Counted from the first letter of the stretch, positions 1 to 8,274 are shown. The stretch is DNA of 34,931 bases from an uncultured Eggerthellaceae bacterium (GCA_934623455.1 CAKTVK010000010.1:1-34931); one strand, 5' to 3'. A program made the numbers and translations. The notes: generated by a model from the letters alone, not told the origin.

Positions 1-198
1 TCGGACTCATCCGAACGCGTTCGGGTCAGTTCGAGAACAAAACGCAAGTGTTCGGATGAACTTGCAAATTAACTTCTACCAAGCGACAAACACACTTTTG
101 TGGATAAAAGCCCATAACGGCCCATAATGTGAAAAATGGCGCATAATATGAAGTTCGAACTAAAGGGCACCGCGCCCACCGCCGATTGGAGGATTTCC
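1..198 (+). promoter_or_regulatory. Leader region upstream of the aminotransferase gene
   Basis: No gene is seen here. The stretch contains a 10-bp inverted repeat (positions 8-17 TCATCCGAAC and 51-60 GTTCGGATGA) enclosing a perfect 12-bp palindrome CGAACGCGTTCG at 13-24. Further on, the CATAA core occurs three times within about 45 bases (about 112-150), any of which could act as a -10-like element. A strong Shine-Dalgarno GGAGGA at 188-193 sits 5 bases before the ATG at 199. The inverted repeat could be the terminator or attenuator of something left of the window, or an operator; the sequence alone does not decide. Confidence 0.4.
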
Positions 199-1431
199 AT
201 GAGTGTAAAAATGAACATTCCCTTTTCTCCCCCCGATATTTCCGAAGACGAAATAAACGAAGTTGTTGACACGCTGAAAAGCGGCTGGATTACCACTGGT
301 CCCAAAACGAAAGAGCTCGAACGTCAACTGCGTGACTACACGGGAGCCGCTGGGCTCGCAACGTTTTCAAGCGCTACGTGTGCGCTTGAATCCATTCTGC
401 GCCTGCTTGAAATCGGCCCGGGCGATGAAGTCATCGTGCCCGCGTACACGTACACCGCTTCTGCCTCGCCCATTGTTCACGTGGGCGCCACTCCCGTTAT
501 CGTTGACATCCAAAACGATTCCTTTGAGATGGATTACGATGCCATGAGCGCCGCCATCACCAGCAAGACGAAGGCGGTTATCCCTGTTGACCTGGGCGGA
601 ACGCTGTGCGACTTTGACCGCATTTACGACATCCTGGAGCAGAAAAAGAACTTGTGGCACCCGAAAGCAGGTTCCAAGCAAGAGCTTTTCGATCGCATGA
701 TCCTTATCACCGATGACGCTCACGCGCTGGGCGCAAGTTATAAGGGAACCATGGCAGGCAACATCGCCGACTTCTCCACGTTCAGCTTCCATGCCGTGAA
801 GAACTTCACTACCGCAGAAGGTGGCGCGCTTTCTTGGCGTGCGATTCCCGGCCTTGATAACGACGCGTTCTATCATGAGACCATGCTCATGCAGCTCCAC
901 GGGCAAAGCAAAGACGCGCTGAGCAAAAACAAAGCGGGCGCATGGGAATACGACGTGGTCTTTCCCGGTTACAAGTGCAACATGACCGACATCCAGGCTG
1001 CTATCGGGTTGGCTCAGCTGCGTCGCTACCCGGGCATGCTTGAGCGCCGCAAGCAGATGATCGAAGCGTATGAAGAGAAGCTTTCCGCATACGACCTGGA
1101 GTTTCTTGACCATTACACCGAACAGAAGCATTCGTCGGGCCACTTGATGATTACGCGCCTTACGGGAAAATCCATGGAGTTCCGCAATCTGCTCATTCAA
1201 CGCATGGCAGAAGAAGGCGTAGGCACAAACGTCCATTACAAGCCGTTGCCGCTGCTTTCCGCGTATGCGAATCTGGGTTTCGATATCAAAGATTATCCCA
1301 ATGCGTACGCGCATTTCGCGAACGAAATCACGCTGCCGCTGAATACGCGCATGACCGATGAAGAGCTTGCTTATGTTTGCGACACGTTTGCGCGTTGCTA
1401 TGACCAGCTCGTAAAAGGAGGCGTGGAATAA
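199..1431 (+). CDS. DegT/DnrJ/EryC1/StrS family PLP-dependent aminotransferase
   Basis: Predicted PLP-dependent sugar aminotransferase of the DegT/DnrJ/EryC1/StrS family. These enzymes transfer an amino group to a keto-sugar nucleotide in cell-surface glycan or antibiotic sugar synthesis. The 410-residue product has the usual family length. The N-terminus MNIPFSPPDISEDEI and the segment SGWITTGPKTKELE are typical of the family. The internal aldimine lysine is K201 in SFHAVKNFTTAEGG, and the PLP aspartate lies upstream in TDDAHALGA. An upstream in-frame ATG at 136 exists, but the start at 199 has GGAGGA at the right distance and begins where family homology begins. The gene stands alone between a leader with inverted repeats and a rho-independent terminator, so its sugar pathway cannot be read from context. 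Confidence 0.9.
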   Translation: MSVKMNIPFSPPDISEDEINEVVDTLKSGWITTGPKTKELERQLRDYTGAAGLATFSSATCALESILRLLEIGPGDEVIVPAYTYTASASPIVHVGATPVIVDIQNDSFEMDYDAMSAAITSKTKAVIPVDLGGTLCDFDRIYDILEQKKNLWHPKAGSKQELFDRMILITDDAHALGASYKGTMAGNIADFSTFSFHAVKNFTTAEGGALSWRAIPGLDNDAFYHETMLMQLHGQSKDALSKNKAGAWEYDVVFPGYKCNMTDIQAAIGLAQLRRYPGMLERRKQMIEAYEEKLSAYDLEFLDHYTEQKHSSGHLMITRLTGKSMEFRNLLIQRMAEEGVGTNVHYKPLPLLSAYANLGFDIKDYPNAYAHFANEITLPLNTRMTDEELAYVCDTFARCYDQLVKGGVE

Positions 1432-1472
1432 TTCCCACGCCCCAAGCAGTTTCTATTTGATTGTCTTTACTA

Positions 1473-1511
1473 ATTCGGGACGTCTCCCCTGAGGCGTCCC
1501 GAATCATTTTT
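1473..1511 (+). terminator. Rho-independent terminator after the aminotransferase gene
   Basis: A 10-bp perfect stem (ATTCGGGACG at 1473-1482 pairs with CGTCCCGAAT at 1495-1504) encloses a short loop and is followed by CATTTTT. It lies between two convergent genes and may also slow transcription from the opposite side. On the minus strand the T-tract is poor. Confidence 0.85.
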
Positions 1512-1553
1512 CCTCTTATTACAAAAGACTATCGCTCAAGCGTCTGCGAGCGT

Positions 1554-2393
1554 CTACTTCATTTCCGCAACAACGCACGTGATAAGCTTGCAGAAATCAG
1601 CAGAGCACGCATTCGCGACTTCGAACACTTCAACATCGTTCGGCGAAGCGTTCTCAACACCGCACGCCATATTGCTGCAAAGCGACATGCCCAAAACGCG
1701 CATACCCACGTGACGCGCCGCAATCACTTCTTCGCACACGCTCATGGCAACGGTGTCGGCGCCCCAGGCGCGAAACGCACGGATCTCGGCCGGCGTCTCA
1801 AAGCTTGGTCCCAAAAGACCCAGGTAGACGCCTTGGTGGACGGGAATGCCTTCCCTGTCGGCAATGCTTTGCGTCAAAGCACGCAACTCAGGATCGTACG
1901 CATCAAGCATGCTAAAGAAACGGAAGGCAATTTGATCAGGTTCAATGCCCACAATGGGATTGCGCCCCGTGAAATTGATGTGATCGGTCATGATGCAGAA
2001 ATCGCCCACATGGTAAGACGCGTTGATAGCACCTGCGGCATTTGTGGTGATAAGCGTCTGAATGCCCAGCTCGTGCATAACCCAAATGGGAAACGCCACT
2101 TGTTGCGCCGTGTTGCCCTCGTAACCATGCAAGCGCCCTTGCATGGCAAGCACGCATTTTCCACCCAATTCACCGCATACAAAGCGGCCCACATGACCCG
2201 TACAGGTGGAAGTCTTCATGAAGGGAACATCCGCAAAGGGAATGAAAACCGGCTGCTCGATTTGCTCTGCCAGTGGACCCAAACCCGAACCTAAAACAAT
2301 ACCCACTTCAGGCGTGCGTCCATCAAGTCGCGTGCGGATAAGTTGCGCCGCAACCGTGATTTTCTCTTTCAGCGTGTATGCATTCGTTGTCAT
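1554..2393 (-). CDS. punA: Purine nucleoside phosphorylase (PNP-I, trimeric type)
   Basis: Cytosolic enzyme of purine salvage that splits purine nucleosides with phosphate into base and ribose-1-phosphate. The 279-residue product matches the trimeric (human-like) PNP family. Visible landmarks in order are GIVLGSGLGPLA (phosphate-binding glycine loop), GRLHGYEG, TNAAGAIN, HINFTGRNP and GPSFETPAEIR with the base-contacting Glu. The Met/Asn region reads MSVCEEVIAARH and SLCSNMACG. The usual GMSTVPE segment is AMSVCEE here, so purine preference could differ slightly. The ATG at 2393 is preceded by AAAGGA. It is the last gene of a minus-strand run (prfA, prmC, this gene) but lies 138 bases after prmC, so it may have its own promoter. 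Symbol punA is by family; deoD-type naming is also used. Confidence 0.9.
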   Translation of the reverse strand: MTTNAYTLKEKITVAAQLIRTRLDGRTPEVGIVLGSGLGPLAEQIEQPVFIPFADVPFMKTSTCTGHVGRFVCGELGGKCVLAMQGRLHGYEGNTAQQVAFPIWVMHELGIQTLITTNAAGAINASYHVGDFCIMTDHINFTGRNPIVGIEPDQIAFRFFSMLDAYDPELRALTQSIADREGIPVHQGVYLGLLGPSFETPAEIRAFRAWGADTVAMSVCEEVIAARHVGMRVLGMSLCSNMACGVENASPNDVEVFEVANACSADFCKLITCVVAEMK

Positions 2394-2531
2394 AAATAGT
2401 TCCTTTCTTGCGCCCGCCCCGCGGGCTTACGTAGCTCGACCTTAAAAGAAGCGCGCATTCGCTAACAGGTATCGGCCCGAAACGCCTGATGCACCCGCAA
2501 AAACGTTTAAAGCGAAAAGTAATTCATCTGC

Positions 2532-3437
2532 TCATTTTACTATCGATTCGGCCACTTGGTCAGTCTCGTAACCAGCGCTGCGCGCCAATAAGATACGCGG
2601 CCGCCCCGCCAAATCGCGCACGATTTCACCTTGCACGAAACCATTCTGCAAAGCAAGCTCTTTTGCCTGCTCAAGACACGTTTCATGCAGCTCAACGGCA
2701 TACACGCCACCTGGCTTCAGCGCACGTGCCGCCCACTGAGTAAGCGGACGGAACAGCTCCAAGCCATCCGCACCGCCATCAAGTGCCAACGCGGGTTCAA
2801 AAGCGGTCACTTCCCTATCAAGCGTGTCCAAAACGGCGGTAGGAATGTAAGGGGGATTCGAGATAACCAGGTCAAACGTACCCATAAACTCAGCGGGCAC
2901 CGCCTGGCCCAAGTCTCCCTGGAAAAGCGAAACGCGCTGGTCAAGACCAAGATTTTCCACGTTTTCACGCGCAAGCTCCAACGCATCGGCAGAAATATCG
3001 GTTGCAACAACGCGGCATTCGGGGCGTTCATACGCAAGCGAGCACGCAATGCAACCGCTTCCCGTGCAAATGTCGGCTGCCAAAAACGGCTCATCTGTCG
3101 GCAGGGCAGCAAGTGCTTCACTGACCAGCACTTCTGTTTCCGGGCGCGGAATCAAAATGCCTTTGCGCACCTTCACGTCAATGTGCCTGAATCCCACTTC
3201 GCCCACGATGTACTGAAGCGGCTCGCCCGCACCGCGACGCGTCACGTATTCGCGCAGCACATCGCGCTCGGCATGCGAAAGCGGCTTGTCGTAATCGGCG
3301 TAAATCTGCACACGCGACAAACCTGTAACCGCAGAAAGGAGCCATTGTGCGGACAAGCGCGGGTTCGTATCCCCCTTGCGCTCCAGATACCCCTGGGTCC
3401 ATTCCAATGTTGTGCGTATCGTCCACAAATCGGGCAC
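2532..3437 (-). CDS. prmC: Peptide chain release factor N5-glutamine methyltransferase PrmC
   Basis: Methylates the glutamine of the GGQ motif of release factors RF1/RF2 using S-adenosylmethionine, which raises termination efficiency. The roughly 300-residue protein has the N-terminal helical domain, the SAM-binding motif DICTGSGCIA (about residues 122-131), the acidic TDIS of motif II, and the catalytic NPPY motif (SNPPYIP, about residue 195). The PRPETE segment before the SAM fold is typical of PrmC. An in-frame TTG lies at 3443, but the Shine-Dalgarno AAGGGGG abuts it, so the GTG at 3437 is better spaced and chosen here. It follows its substrate gene prfA, the usual pairing, but a strong hairpin terminator lies between the two. 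Confidence 0.92.
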   Translation of the reverse strand: MPDLWTIRTTLEWTQGYLERKGDTNPRLSAQWLLSAVTGLSRVQIYADYDKPLSHAERDVLREYVTRRGAGEPLQYIVGEVGFRHIDVKVRKGILIPRPETEVLVSEALAALPTDEPFLAADICTGSGCIACSLAYERPECRVVATDISADALELARENVENLGLDQRVSLFQGDLGQAVPAEFMGTFDLVISNPPYIPTAVLDTLDREVTAFEPALALDGGADGLELFRPLTQWAARALKPGGVYAVELHETCLEQAKELALQNGFVQGEIVRDLAGRPRILLARSAGYETDQVAESIVK

Positions 3438-3453
3438 CGCCAACCCCCTTGCA

Positions 3454-3489
3454 TAAAAAACGGGAAGCCGCCGTTTCGCGACTTCCCCG
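3454..3489 (-). terminator. Rho-independent terminator between prfA and prmC
   Basis: Read on the minus strand, GGGAAGTCGC pairs with GCGGCTTCCC over 10 bp (one G-T pair) around a GAAACG loop and is followed by G and a run of six T. It lies 20 bases after the prfA stop and just before the prmC Shine-Dalgarno. It would therefore attenuate or end prfA transcription before prmC. Confidence 0.85.
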
Positions 3490-3509
3490 AATGAAACGAT
3501 TGAAAAATC

Positions 3510-4574
3510 CTAGTTGATTGAGCTTTCTAGCTTGCGCGCGCGATCGGCTGCCTGCAAGGCCGTAATGACATCCTGCAAGCCATCACCCAGCAAAACGCTG
3601 TTGTATGTGCTGTTAAAACCAATGCGGTGGTCGGTCACGCGGTCCTGCGGGGCATTGTACGTGCGAATCTTCTCTGCGCGCGCACCCGTACCAATCTGCG
3701 CCAAACGCTGAGCGCCTTCTTCTGCCTGCTGCTCGGCCAGCATCTTCTCGTACAAACGAGCACGCAGGACAGCCATAGCCGCAATCTTGTTTTGCAGCTG
3801 CGACTTCTGGTCCTGAGACTGCACGACCAAACCCGTGGGAAGGTGCGTGATGCGCACAGCAGAGTCCGTGGTGTTGACGCACTGGCCACCAGGGCCGCCC
3901 GCGCGGAACACGTCGACGCGAATGTCGGTTGCTTCGTTGATTTCGATATCAACTTCATCGGCTTCGGGCAAGACGGCAACCGTTGCGGTAGACGTCTGAA
4001 TACGGCCCTGGCTTTCCGTTTTCGGCACGCGCTGAACGCGATGAACGCCCGACTCGAACTTCATCACGGAATAAACCTTGTCGCCCTTAACCTTGAATTC
4101 GACTTGCTTGTAGCCGCCCGCGTCCGAGGGAGAGGCGTCCAGCATCTCGATCTTCCATTTCTGGGACGAGCAGAAACGATCGTACATCTTGAACAGGTCG
4201 CCCGCGAAGATAGCGGCTTCATCACCACCTGCCGCAGCGCGAATCTCAACGATGATGTCCTTCTCATCTGCCGGGTCACTGGGAATAAGCATGAACTTGA
4301 TGTCTTCCTCGATGGCGGGAAGGCTCTCTTCGATGGAAGCGATTTCCTCCTGCGCGAATTCCTTCATGTCCGGGTCGGAAAGCATGAGCTTCGCTTCTTC
4401 CAAGTCATCGCACGCGCGAATGTAATCGGCCGCGCGCTCCGCCAGGGGGCGTTGCGTGGCATATTCTTTCGCCAGGCGGTTGTATTCTTTCTGGTCGGAC
4501 AGAACGTCCGGGTCGCCCATCTTGGCCTCAAGGTCCTCGAAGGCAGAAATTATCTTCTCAAGCTTATCGCGCAT
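3510..4574 (-). CDS. prfA: Peptide chain release factor 1 (RF1)
   Basis: Class I release factor that recognises UAA and UAG on the ribosome and triggers peptidyl-tRNA hydrolysis. At 354 residues it has full family length. The catalytic GGQ is at residues 229-231 (AGGPGGQCVN). The codon-recognition tripeptide of RF1 type (PxT) reads PKT at 184-186 within RVPKTESQGR. The downstream NTTDSAVRITHLPTG is highly conserved. RF2 carries SPF instead of PxT, which excludes it. ATG at 4574 follows AAGGAAG. The gene heads the prfA-prmC pair and is separated from it by a terminator hairpin. Confidence 0.96.
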   Translation of the reverse strand: MRDKLEKIISAFEDLEAKMGDPDVLSDQKEYNRLAKEYATQRPLAERAADYIRACDDLEEAKLMLSDPDMKEFAQEEIASIEESLPAIEEDIKFMLIPSDPADEKDIIVEIRAAAGGDEAAIFAGDLFKMYDRFCSSQKWKIEMLDASPSDAGGYKQVEFKVKGDKVYSVMKFESGVHRVQRVPKTESQGRIQTSTATVAVLPEADEVDIEINEATDIRVDVFRAGGPGGQCVNTTDSAVRITHLPTGLVVQSQDQKSQLQNKIAAMAVLRARLYEKMLAEQQAEEGAQRLAQIGTGARAEKIRTYNAPQDRVTDHRIGFNSTYNSVLLGDGLQDVITALQAADRARKLESSIN

Positions 4575-4772
4575 GGATATCTTCCTTAAATGTCATATGC
4601 TCGTGAAACGCGCCCCATCATAGGCGCTCGATTTTTGCAACCATATATTGTAGCAGATTCCATCCGTAAAGAAATGCGCGCGGGCAACCCGATTTCACTA
4701 GACCCTTCAAATCCACGTAATAAACAGCAAGTTCGTGAGATTTGCAAAGCAAAATTAAAGAACCAGAAGGGC

Positions 4773-5084
4773 TTATGCCTCCACGAACTCGCGCAGACGC
4801 TCGATAGGCTGCGCACCCATGGTCTGACGCAGCGGCTTGCCATCTTCGAACAAAATAAGCGTGGGAACGGCGCTCACACCAAACGCACCCGCAACATCGG
4901 GGCAAACGTCCACATCAACAGAGTACACCGTAAGTTGACCGGCTTTCTCTTCCGCTAGCTGATCCACCAGCGGCGCAAGCATGCGACACGGACCGCACCA
5001 CACGGCAGAGAAGTCCACCAGAATGCGACCTTTTCCCGAAAGAACGGAATCTTTGAATTGCTGAGACGTGATTGATTCAACCAT
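4773..5084 (-). CDS. trxA: Thioredoxin
   Basis: Small cytosolic disulfide reductase that keeps protein thiols reduced, with electrons from thioredoxin reductase. The 103-residue product is a single thioredoxin fold with the active site WCGPC at residues 29-33 (motif DFSAVWCGPCRML). The cis-proline segment VSAVPTLILF and the closing Gly-rich turn are also present. ATG at 5084 is preceded by AGGAGG at good spacing. It is 198 bases upstream of prfA on the same strand, and nothing else is recognised in that gap. It is probably transcribed alone or reads through into prfA. Confidence 0.95.
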   Translation of the reverse strand: MVESITSQQFKDSVLSGKGRILVDFSAVWCGPCRMLAPLVDQLAEEKAGQLTVYSVDVDVCPDVAGAFGVSAVPTLILFEDGKPLRQTMGAQPIERLREFVEA

Positions 5085-5376
5085 AACTGCCTCCTGAACT
5101 ATTACTTGGTCTGAATAAAATTACCCATACGTATCAAAATCAAGAACGCTGCTACGCGGCCCCAGCACGAACACACCGCAGCAGCTTCACGCATGCGCAA
5201 TCACGATTCCATTGTATTCCCTTACAAGTAATTTACCTTGCGGCAATCCAACGGTGTGGCAACAGATTCGGCATAATGCACATTCCTTTCGCGCAAAGAG
5301 CTGCGCCGGCAAGCTATAATGACGTACGAACAACAAGCGTCACGCTTACGACGCAGATAAAAGACAGGAGCACGCC
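5085..5376. promoter_or_regulatory. Divergent promoter region between trxA and the patatin-like gene
   Basis: About 290 bases without a gene, lying between a leftward gene (trxA) and a rightward gene. A perfect -10 box TATAAT at 5313-5318 faces right, about 59 bases before the lipase ATG, but no good -35 sits at 17 bases. A CATAAT lies about 40 bases earlier. No RNA gene or repeat was recognised. Confidence 0.4.
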
Positions 5377-6339
5377 ATGCAGACCTCCGAACAAAATGAG
5401 CCCATCGCCACCGCAAACGAAACATCAAGCGAAGCGACGGGCGAAAAAACGTATCGCTACCAAACTCCTGCTTGGCTGGGTGCCGCCATTACCCCGTGCA
5501 ATCTGGTGCTTGAAGGCGGGGCCATGCGCTGTCAATTCACCGCAGGCGTTCTTGATTTCTGGATGGAAAAGAAGTTCTTTCCGCAGCTCATCGTAGGAAC
5601 ATCAGCCGGCGCGCTCACCGGATCATGCTATGCGGCGGGTCTTTTGGGCCGCAGCTGTTTCCTGAACCTGAAATACTGCGACGACCCGCGCTACCTGTCC
5701 ATGAAAAGCTTCGCCCTTACTGGCAATGCGTATGGACGCGACTTCGCCTTTGACAAAGTGCCGCACGAACTTGATCCGCTTGATTCCGCCGCCTACAACG
5801 ACTCCCCTGTCCGCGTTGTTGCCGTGAGCAGCAATTTGGAAACAGGCGAGGCAGATTATCACGAAATCACGGATTACGAAAAGGACACGCCGTATCTTAT
5901 TGCCACTTCGAGTATGCCGCTTGTGAGCCAAATCGTGGAAGTCGATGGCAAAAAGCTGCTCGACGGCGGACCTTGCGACAGCGTGCCGCTGGATTACTCG
6001 CTGGCCACGGGAACAAAAAAGCAGATTGTGGTGCTTACGCAAGCCGCTGGCTACAAAAAGCAACCTAACAAGCTCATGGCGCTCATGCGCACCGTCTACG
6101 GCGACTACCCGTTTTTCTGTGAGCGCGTGGAACACCGCCACTACGAGTACAACCGCCTGTACCGCCGCTTGCAACGCGAAGCAGACGAGGGCAACATCTT
6201 CCTTATTCGTCCACAGAAAGCCGTGGAAATCGACCACATGGAGCGCGACCCCGAAAAGCTGCTCGACTTGTACGAACAAGGCTACGAACAGGCCATGGAG
6301 ACATGGAGCGCGCTACAGGAATACCTGGCAAAGCCATAG
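5377..6339 (+). CDS. Patatin-like phospholipase family protein (YjjU/RssA type)
   Basis: Predicted serine lipase/acyl hydrolase with a Ser-Asp dyad. The glycine-rich oxyanion loop LEGGAMRCQ is followed by the nucleophile elbow GTSAG (Ser76). The catalytic Asp is D196 in LLDGGPCDSVPL, the DGG signature of bacterial patatins. The C-terminal third (about residues 215-320), with its Tyr/Arg-rich RRLQREADEGNIFLIRP, matches the extension of the YjjU-like subgroup. At 320 residues the length is typical. No signal peptide is seen, so it should be cytosolic or peripheral. ATG 5377 is preceded by ACAGGAG. Substrate and pathway are not evident from neighbours. Confidence 0.88.
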   Translation: MQTSEQNEPIATANETSSEATGEKTYRYQTPAWLGAAITPCNLVLEGGAMRCQFTAGVLDFWMEKKFFPQLIVGTSAGALTGSCYAAGLLGRSCFLNLKYCDDPRYLSMKSFALTGNAYGRDFAFDKVPHELDPLDSAAYNDSPVRVVAVSSNLETGEADYHEITDYEKDTPYLIATSSMPLVSQIVEVDGKKLLDGGPCDSVPLDYSLATGTKKQIVVLTQAAGYKKQPNKLMALMRTVYGDYPFFCERVEHRHYEYNRLYRRLQREADEGNIFLIRPQKAVEIDHMERDPEKLLDLYEQGYEQAMETWSALQEYLAKP

Positions 6340-6413
6340 CGAGCACCGCGCCCGATGCTTTTCAGGGCGCTGGAGCAACCCGCGCGCCGGAAGCCTTGGA
6401 GCCTTGCGGGCCT

Positions 6414-6503
6414 CGGGCTGCCCGATGCCCTAAGACCTTCCCGGGATTCCTAGGCACCAGAGCTGCCCGATGTCCCGGTACCTTCCATGGCCCCCTGGTG
6501 CTG
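6414..6503 (+). repeat. Two-copy 45-bp imperfect tandem repeat in a GC-rich intergenic stretch
   Basis: The 235 bases between the lipase stop and the convergent DUF1653 gene are GC-rich and hold no convincing gene. Two 45-bp units start at 6414 and 6459. Each carries the block GCTGCCCGATG, and each has ACCTTCC further on. In one frame both units would read RAARCP followed by a TF-rich stretch, but that frame has no ribosome site and no recognisable product. No obvious terminator follows the lipase gene. Confidence 0.5.
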
Positions 6504-6574
6504 CGACCGCTGCTTTCCCATGCGCAGCCTACCGCCACTTTCCAAGCCCTGAACGCCGCCTCAAACTGCGACGT

Positions 6575-6832
6575 TTAGTCTTTATGGGCCACACTCGGAA
6601 TGTTTTGCAACTCGAAACGATAACGCTGCTCAACTTCGGGGTACTTCTCGTGATCAACTTCGGACAAGAAAAGCTCAAGCGGACGAACCCACAAGGAACA
6701 ATCGCCGTAAAGCTTTCGGTATACAACAAGCTCTTCATCGGTCTCCGAATGACGCGCAACGTCCTCGACAAGATACAAATCGCCCTTGAAATGCCGATAG
6801 ATTCCCTTGATTTTCAATTCGCGCATATACAT
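6575..6832 (-). CDS. DUF1653 domain-containing protein
   Basis: Small 85-residue protein consisting almost entirely of a DUF1653 domain. The family pattern is visible: KIKGIYRHFKGDLYLVEDVARHSETDEELVVYR, then YGDCSLWVRPLELFLSEV and a C-terminal RYRFELQ. The family is cytosolic and of unknown function, often compared to small beta-barrel adaptor domains. ATG at 6832 has AAGGAAG about 13 bases upstream; an ATG two codons later is an alternative. It stands alone, divergent from the flavin reductase gene. Confidence 0.85.
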   Translation of the reverse strand: MYMRELKIKGIYRHFKGDLYLVEDVARHSETDEELVVYRKLYGDCSLWVRPLELFLSEVDHEKYPEVEQRYRFELQNIPSVAHKD

Positions 6833-6948
6833 GTCTTTCGAACAACTTCCTTATTTTTATCCTGAATAAAGTATACCTTGAACGCACGGAATACCGAACA
6901 GCACGTATAATTCGGGTTGCATTCACCGTTTCAAAGTTAGGAGACATT

Positions 6949-7530
6949 GTGGTTAAAAAGCTTAAAGGATTTGACGAGATTAACCCTTGGGATCTTACGG
7001 AAAACGTGATCAAGGCCATTGGCAAAGACTACATGGAGCTTGTCATGGGCAACCCCACCACGGGCGCAAACGCCATGACGGCTGCGTGGGGCGGCTTGGG
7101 CGTTATGTGGAATGTGCCCGTAGCGTTTGCAGTGGTGCGTGGCGAAAAATACCGCTACTCTCGCCACCTGATGGACCAAGAACCCCTGTTCACCGTTGAT
7201 TTCTTGGGCGACGAACACAACAAGGCGAAAACATATCTGGGTACAGCGCACGGCTGGGATGACCCGCATAAAATCGAATCGGCTGGTCTGCACACCGGCT
7301 GGTGCGGCGTTGATTTGGCCCACGATGAGAAAATCGGCCTGGGCGAACACGTGCATACGCCGTTCATTGAGGAATCGCGTCTGGTTCTTGTTTGCGAGAA
7401 GATTTGCGAGCAGGAGCTTCCCCGCGAATGCTACAAAGACAGCGCCTTATGGGAGCGTTGGTACACCACGCAAGATCAGCATCGCCTTTACATTGCCGAG
7501 ATTAAAGCGGCATTTGCAAAGAGCAACTAG
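6949..7530 (+). CDS. Flavin reductase family protein (FMN-binding split barrel)
   Basis: The 193-residue product fits the flavin reductase-like FMN-binding split-barrel family (DIM6/NTAB type). These bind FMN and reduce it with NAD(P)H, or act as simple flavoproteins in anaerobes. Landmarks are the N-terminal NPTTGANAMTAAWGGLGVMWNVP, which matches the flavin-contacting N-A-M-T-xx-W segment, and the later H/D-rich AGLHTGWCGVDLAHDEKIGLG. The start is GTG at 6949 with TAGGAG 5-6 bases upstream. A consensus -10 box TATAAT lies at 6906-6911. A hairpin terminator follows the gene. No redox partner is encoded next to it, so the physiological substrate is open. Confidence 0.85.
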   Translation: MVKKLKGFDEINPWDLTENVIKAIGKDYMELVMGNPTTGANAMTAAWGGLGVMWNVPVAFAVVRGEKYRYSRHLMDQEPLFTVDFLGDEHNKAKTYLGTAHGWDDPHKIESAGLHTGWCGVDLAHDEKIGLGEHVHTPFIEESRLVLVCEKICEQELPRECYKDSALWERWYTTQDQHRLYIAEIKAAFAKSN

Positions 7531-7607
7531 CATGAGCGAAGCGCAGAAGGCTCGCACGTAACGCACGTAAAAGCGCCGATAAGCGCCGCGCAAACGAGCG
7601 CAACAGC

Positions 7608-7656
7608 AAAACGGGGGATGTCCAGTTGGCATCACCCGTTTTCGTCTTATTATTTT
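7608..7656 (+). terminator. Rho-independent terminator after the flavin reductase gene
   Basis: AAAACGGGGGATG (7608-7620) pairs with CATCACCCGTTTT (7630-7642) with one mismatch and is followed by the T-rich tract CGTCTTATTATTTTTTC. It lies between convergent genes and its flanking A/T arms make it potentially bidirectional. Confidence 0.75.
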
Positions 7657-7666
7657 TTCTTGGGAC

Positions 7667-7855
7667 TTATTCTTCGCCTTTGTAGGCAGCAATGGCTCTT
7701 GAAAGAGCGCGGACAAACGCCTCGGCTTCTGCAACGTCATCAAACACCATCGTTTGATCATCCTTCATGGAAACGCCGAAACGCCCATCTAAAACAGGAA
7801 GTTTAACGCCACGATCAAAGCTTACGCGATGAACAAGGTATCTTTCTATAGGCAT
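7667..7855 (-). CDS. Small hypothetical protein, 62 residues
   Basis: No family is recognised. The predicted protein is soluble. The N-terminal half is basic and beta-like (MPIERYLVHRVSFDRGVKLP), followed by a short acidic segment and an alpha-helical end (DVAEAEAFVRALSRAIAAYKGEE). ATG at 7855 is preceded by AGAGGTG at sensible spacing, and a bidirectional terminator lies just downstream. These two signs favour a real gene over a chance reading frame. It has no operon partner. Confidence 0.6.
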   Translation of the reverse strand: MPIERYLVHRVSFDRGVKLPVLDGRFGVSMKDDQTMVFDDVAEAEAFVRALSRAIAAYKGEE

Positions 7856-8058
7856 GACACACCTCTCTACTCTACAAGAGATATGCTACTGCAAAGCGCG
7901 CGCGGCAGCGCACGAAGGCATAAATGTTTATCAATAGGAAACAAAACGTTCGTGTTATTTCCTAATAGAGCAAGACCGCGCGCAACATCGCGCATGGTCG
8001 AAGCCTTGGGCTCGGTGGGTGCGAATGCAGGCGCAAGACCCGCCGCGATGTTCGTGCG

Positions 8059-8274
8059 TTAGGCGCAATACAGGCCAACGTCCTCCAGCACCTCTTCCAA
8101 GATATCCGCATCAAGCGTGGTATCCAGCGACAACGTTTTCGCCGTCATGTTCACCTGCACATTTTTGATTTCAGATTCTTCCGACAGTTGCTTGACCAGC
8201 AGTTTCTCGCATCCATCGCAATGCACTTGCTCTTTGCATGTTTGGCAACGGTAATACGTGATACGCATATCCAT
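8059..8274 (-). CDS. Small HMA-like cysteine-rich protein (copy B)
   Basis: 71-residue protein resembling a heavy-metal-associated (HMA) ferredoxin-like domain. The metal-site-like HCDGC is followed by an amphipathic helix, then IKNVQVNMTAKTLSLD (the usual V-x-V-x-M strand) and a final helix ending GLYCA. Unlike ordinary HMA domains there is a second CxxC just before it, giving C-x2-C-x5-C-x2-C with His before the third Cys (residues about 10-22). It is a paralogue of the protein encoded at 8372-8596, about 97 bases upstream. ATG at 8274 follows AGAGAAG. A metal carrier or sensor role is inference; a zinc-ribbon-like structural site is the alternative. Confidence 0.7.
   Translation of the reverse strand: MDMRITYYRCQTCKEQVHCDGCEKLLVKQLSEESEIKNVQVNMTAKTLSLDTTLDADILEEVLEDVGLYCA

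Noticed and set aside
1461..2294. Plus-strand open frame opposite the purine nucleoside phosphorylase gene
   Set aside because: Antisense to a clear enzyme gene; the product resembles no protein family.
3350..3380. tRNA-like GGTTCG segment
   Set aside because: It lies inside prmC and no cloverleaf can be drawn around it; no tRNA gene was found in the window.
6303..6578. Possible short protein in the GC-rich spacer after the lipase gene
   Set aside because: It overlaps the lipase 3' end, has no ribosome site, and the repeat at the DNA level accounts for the repeated peptide.
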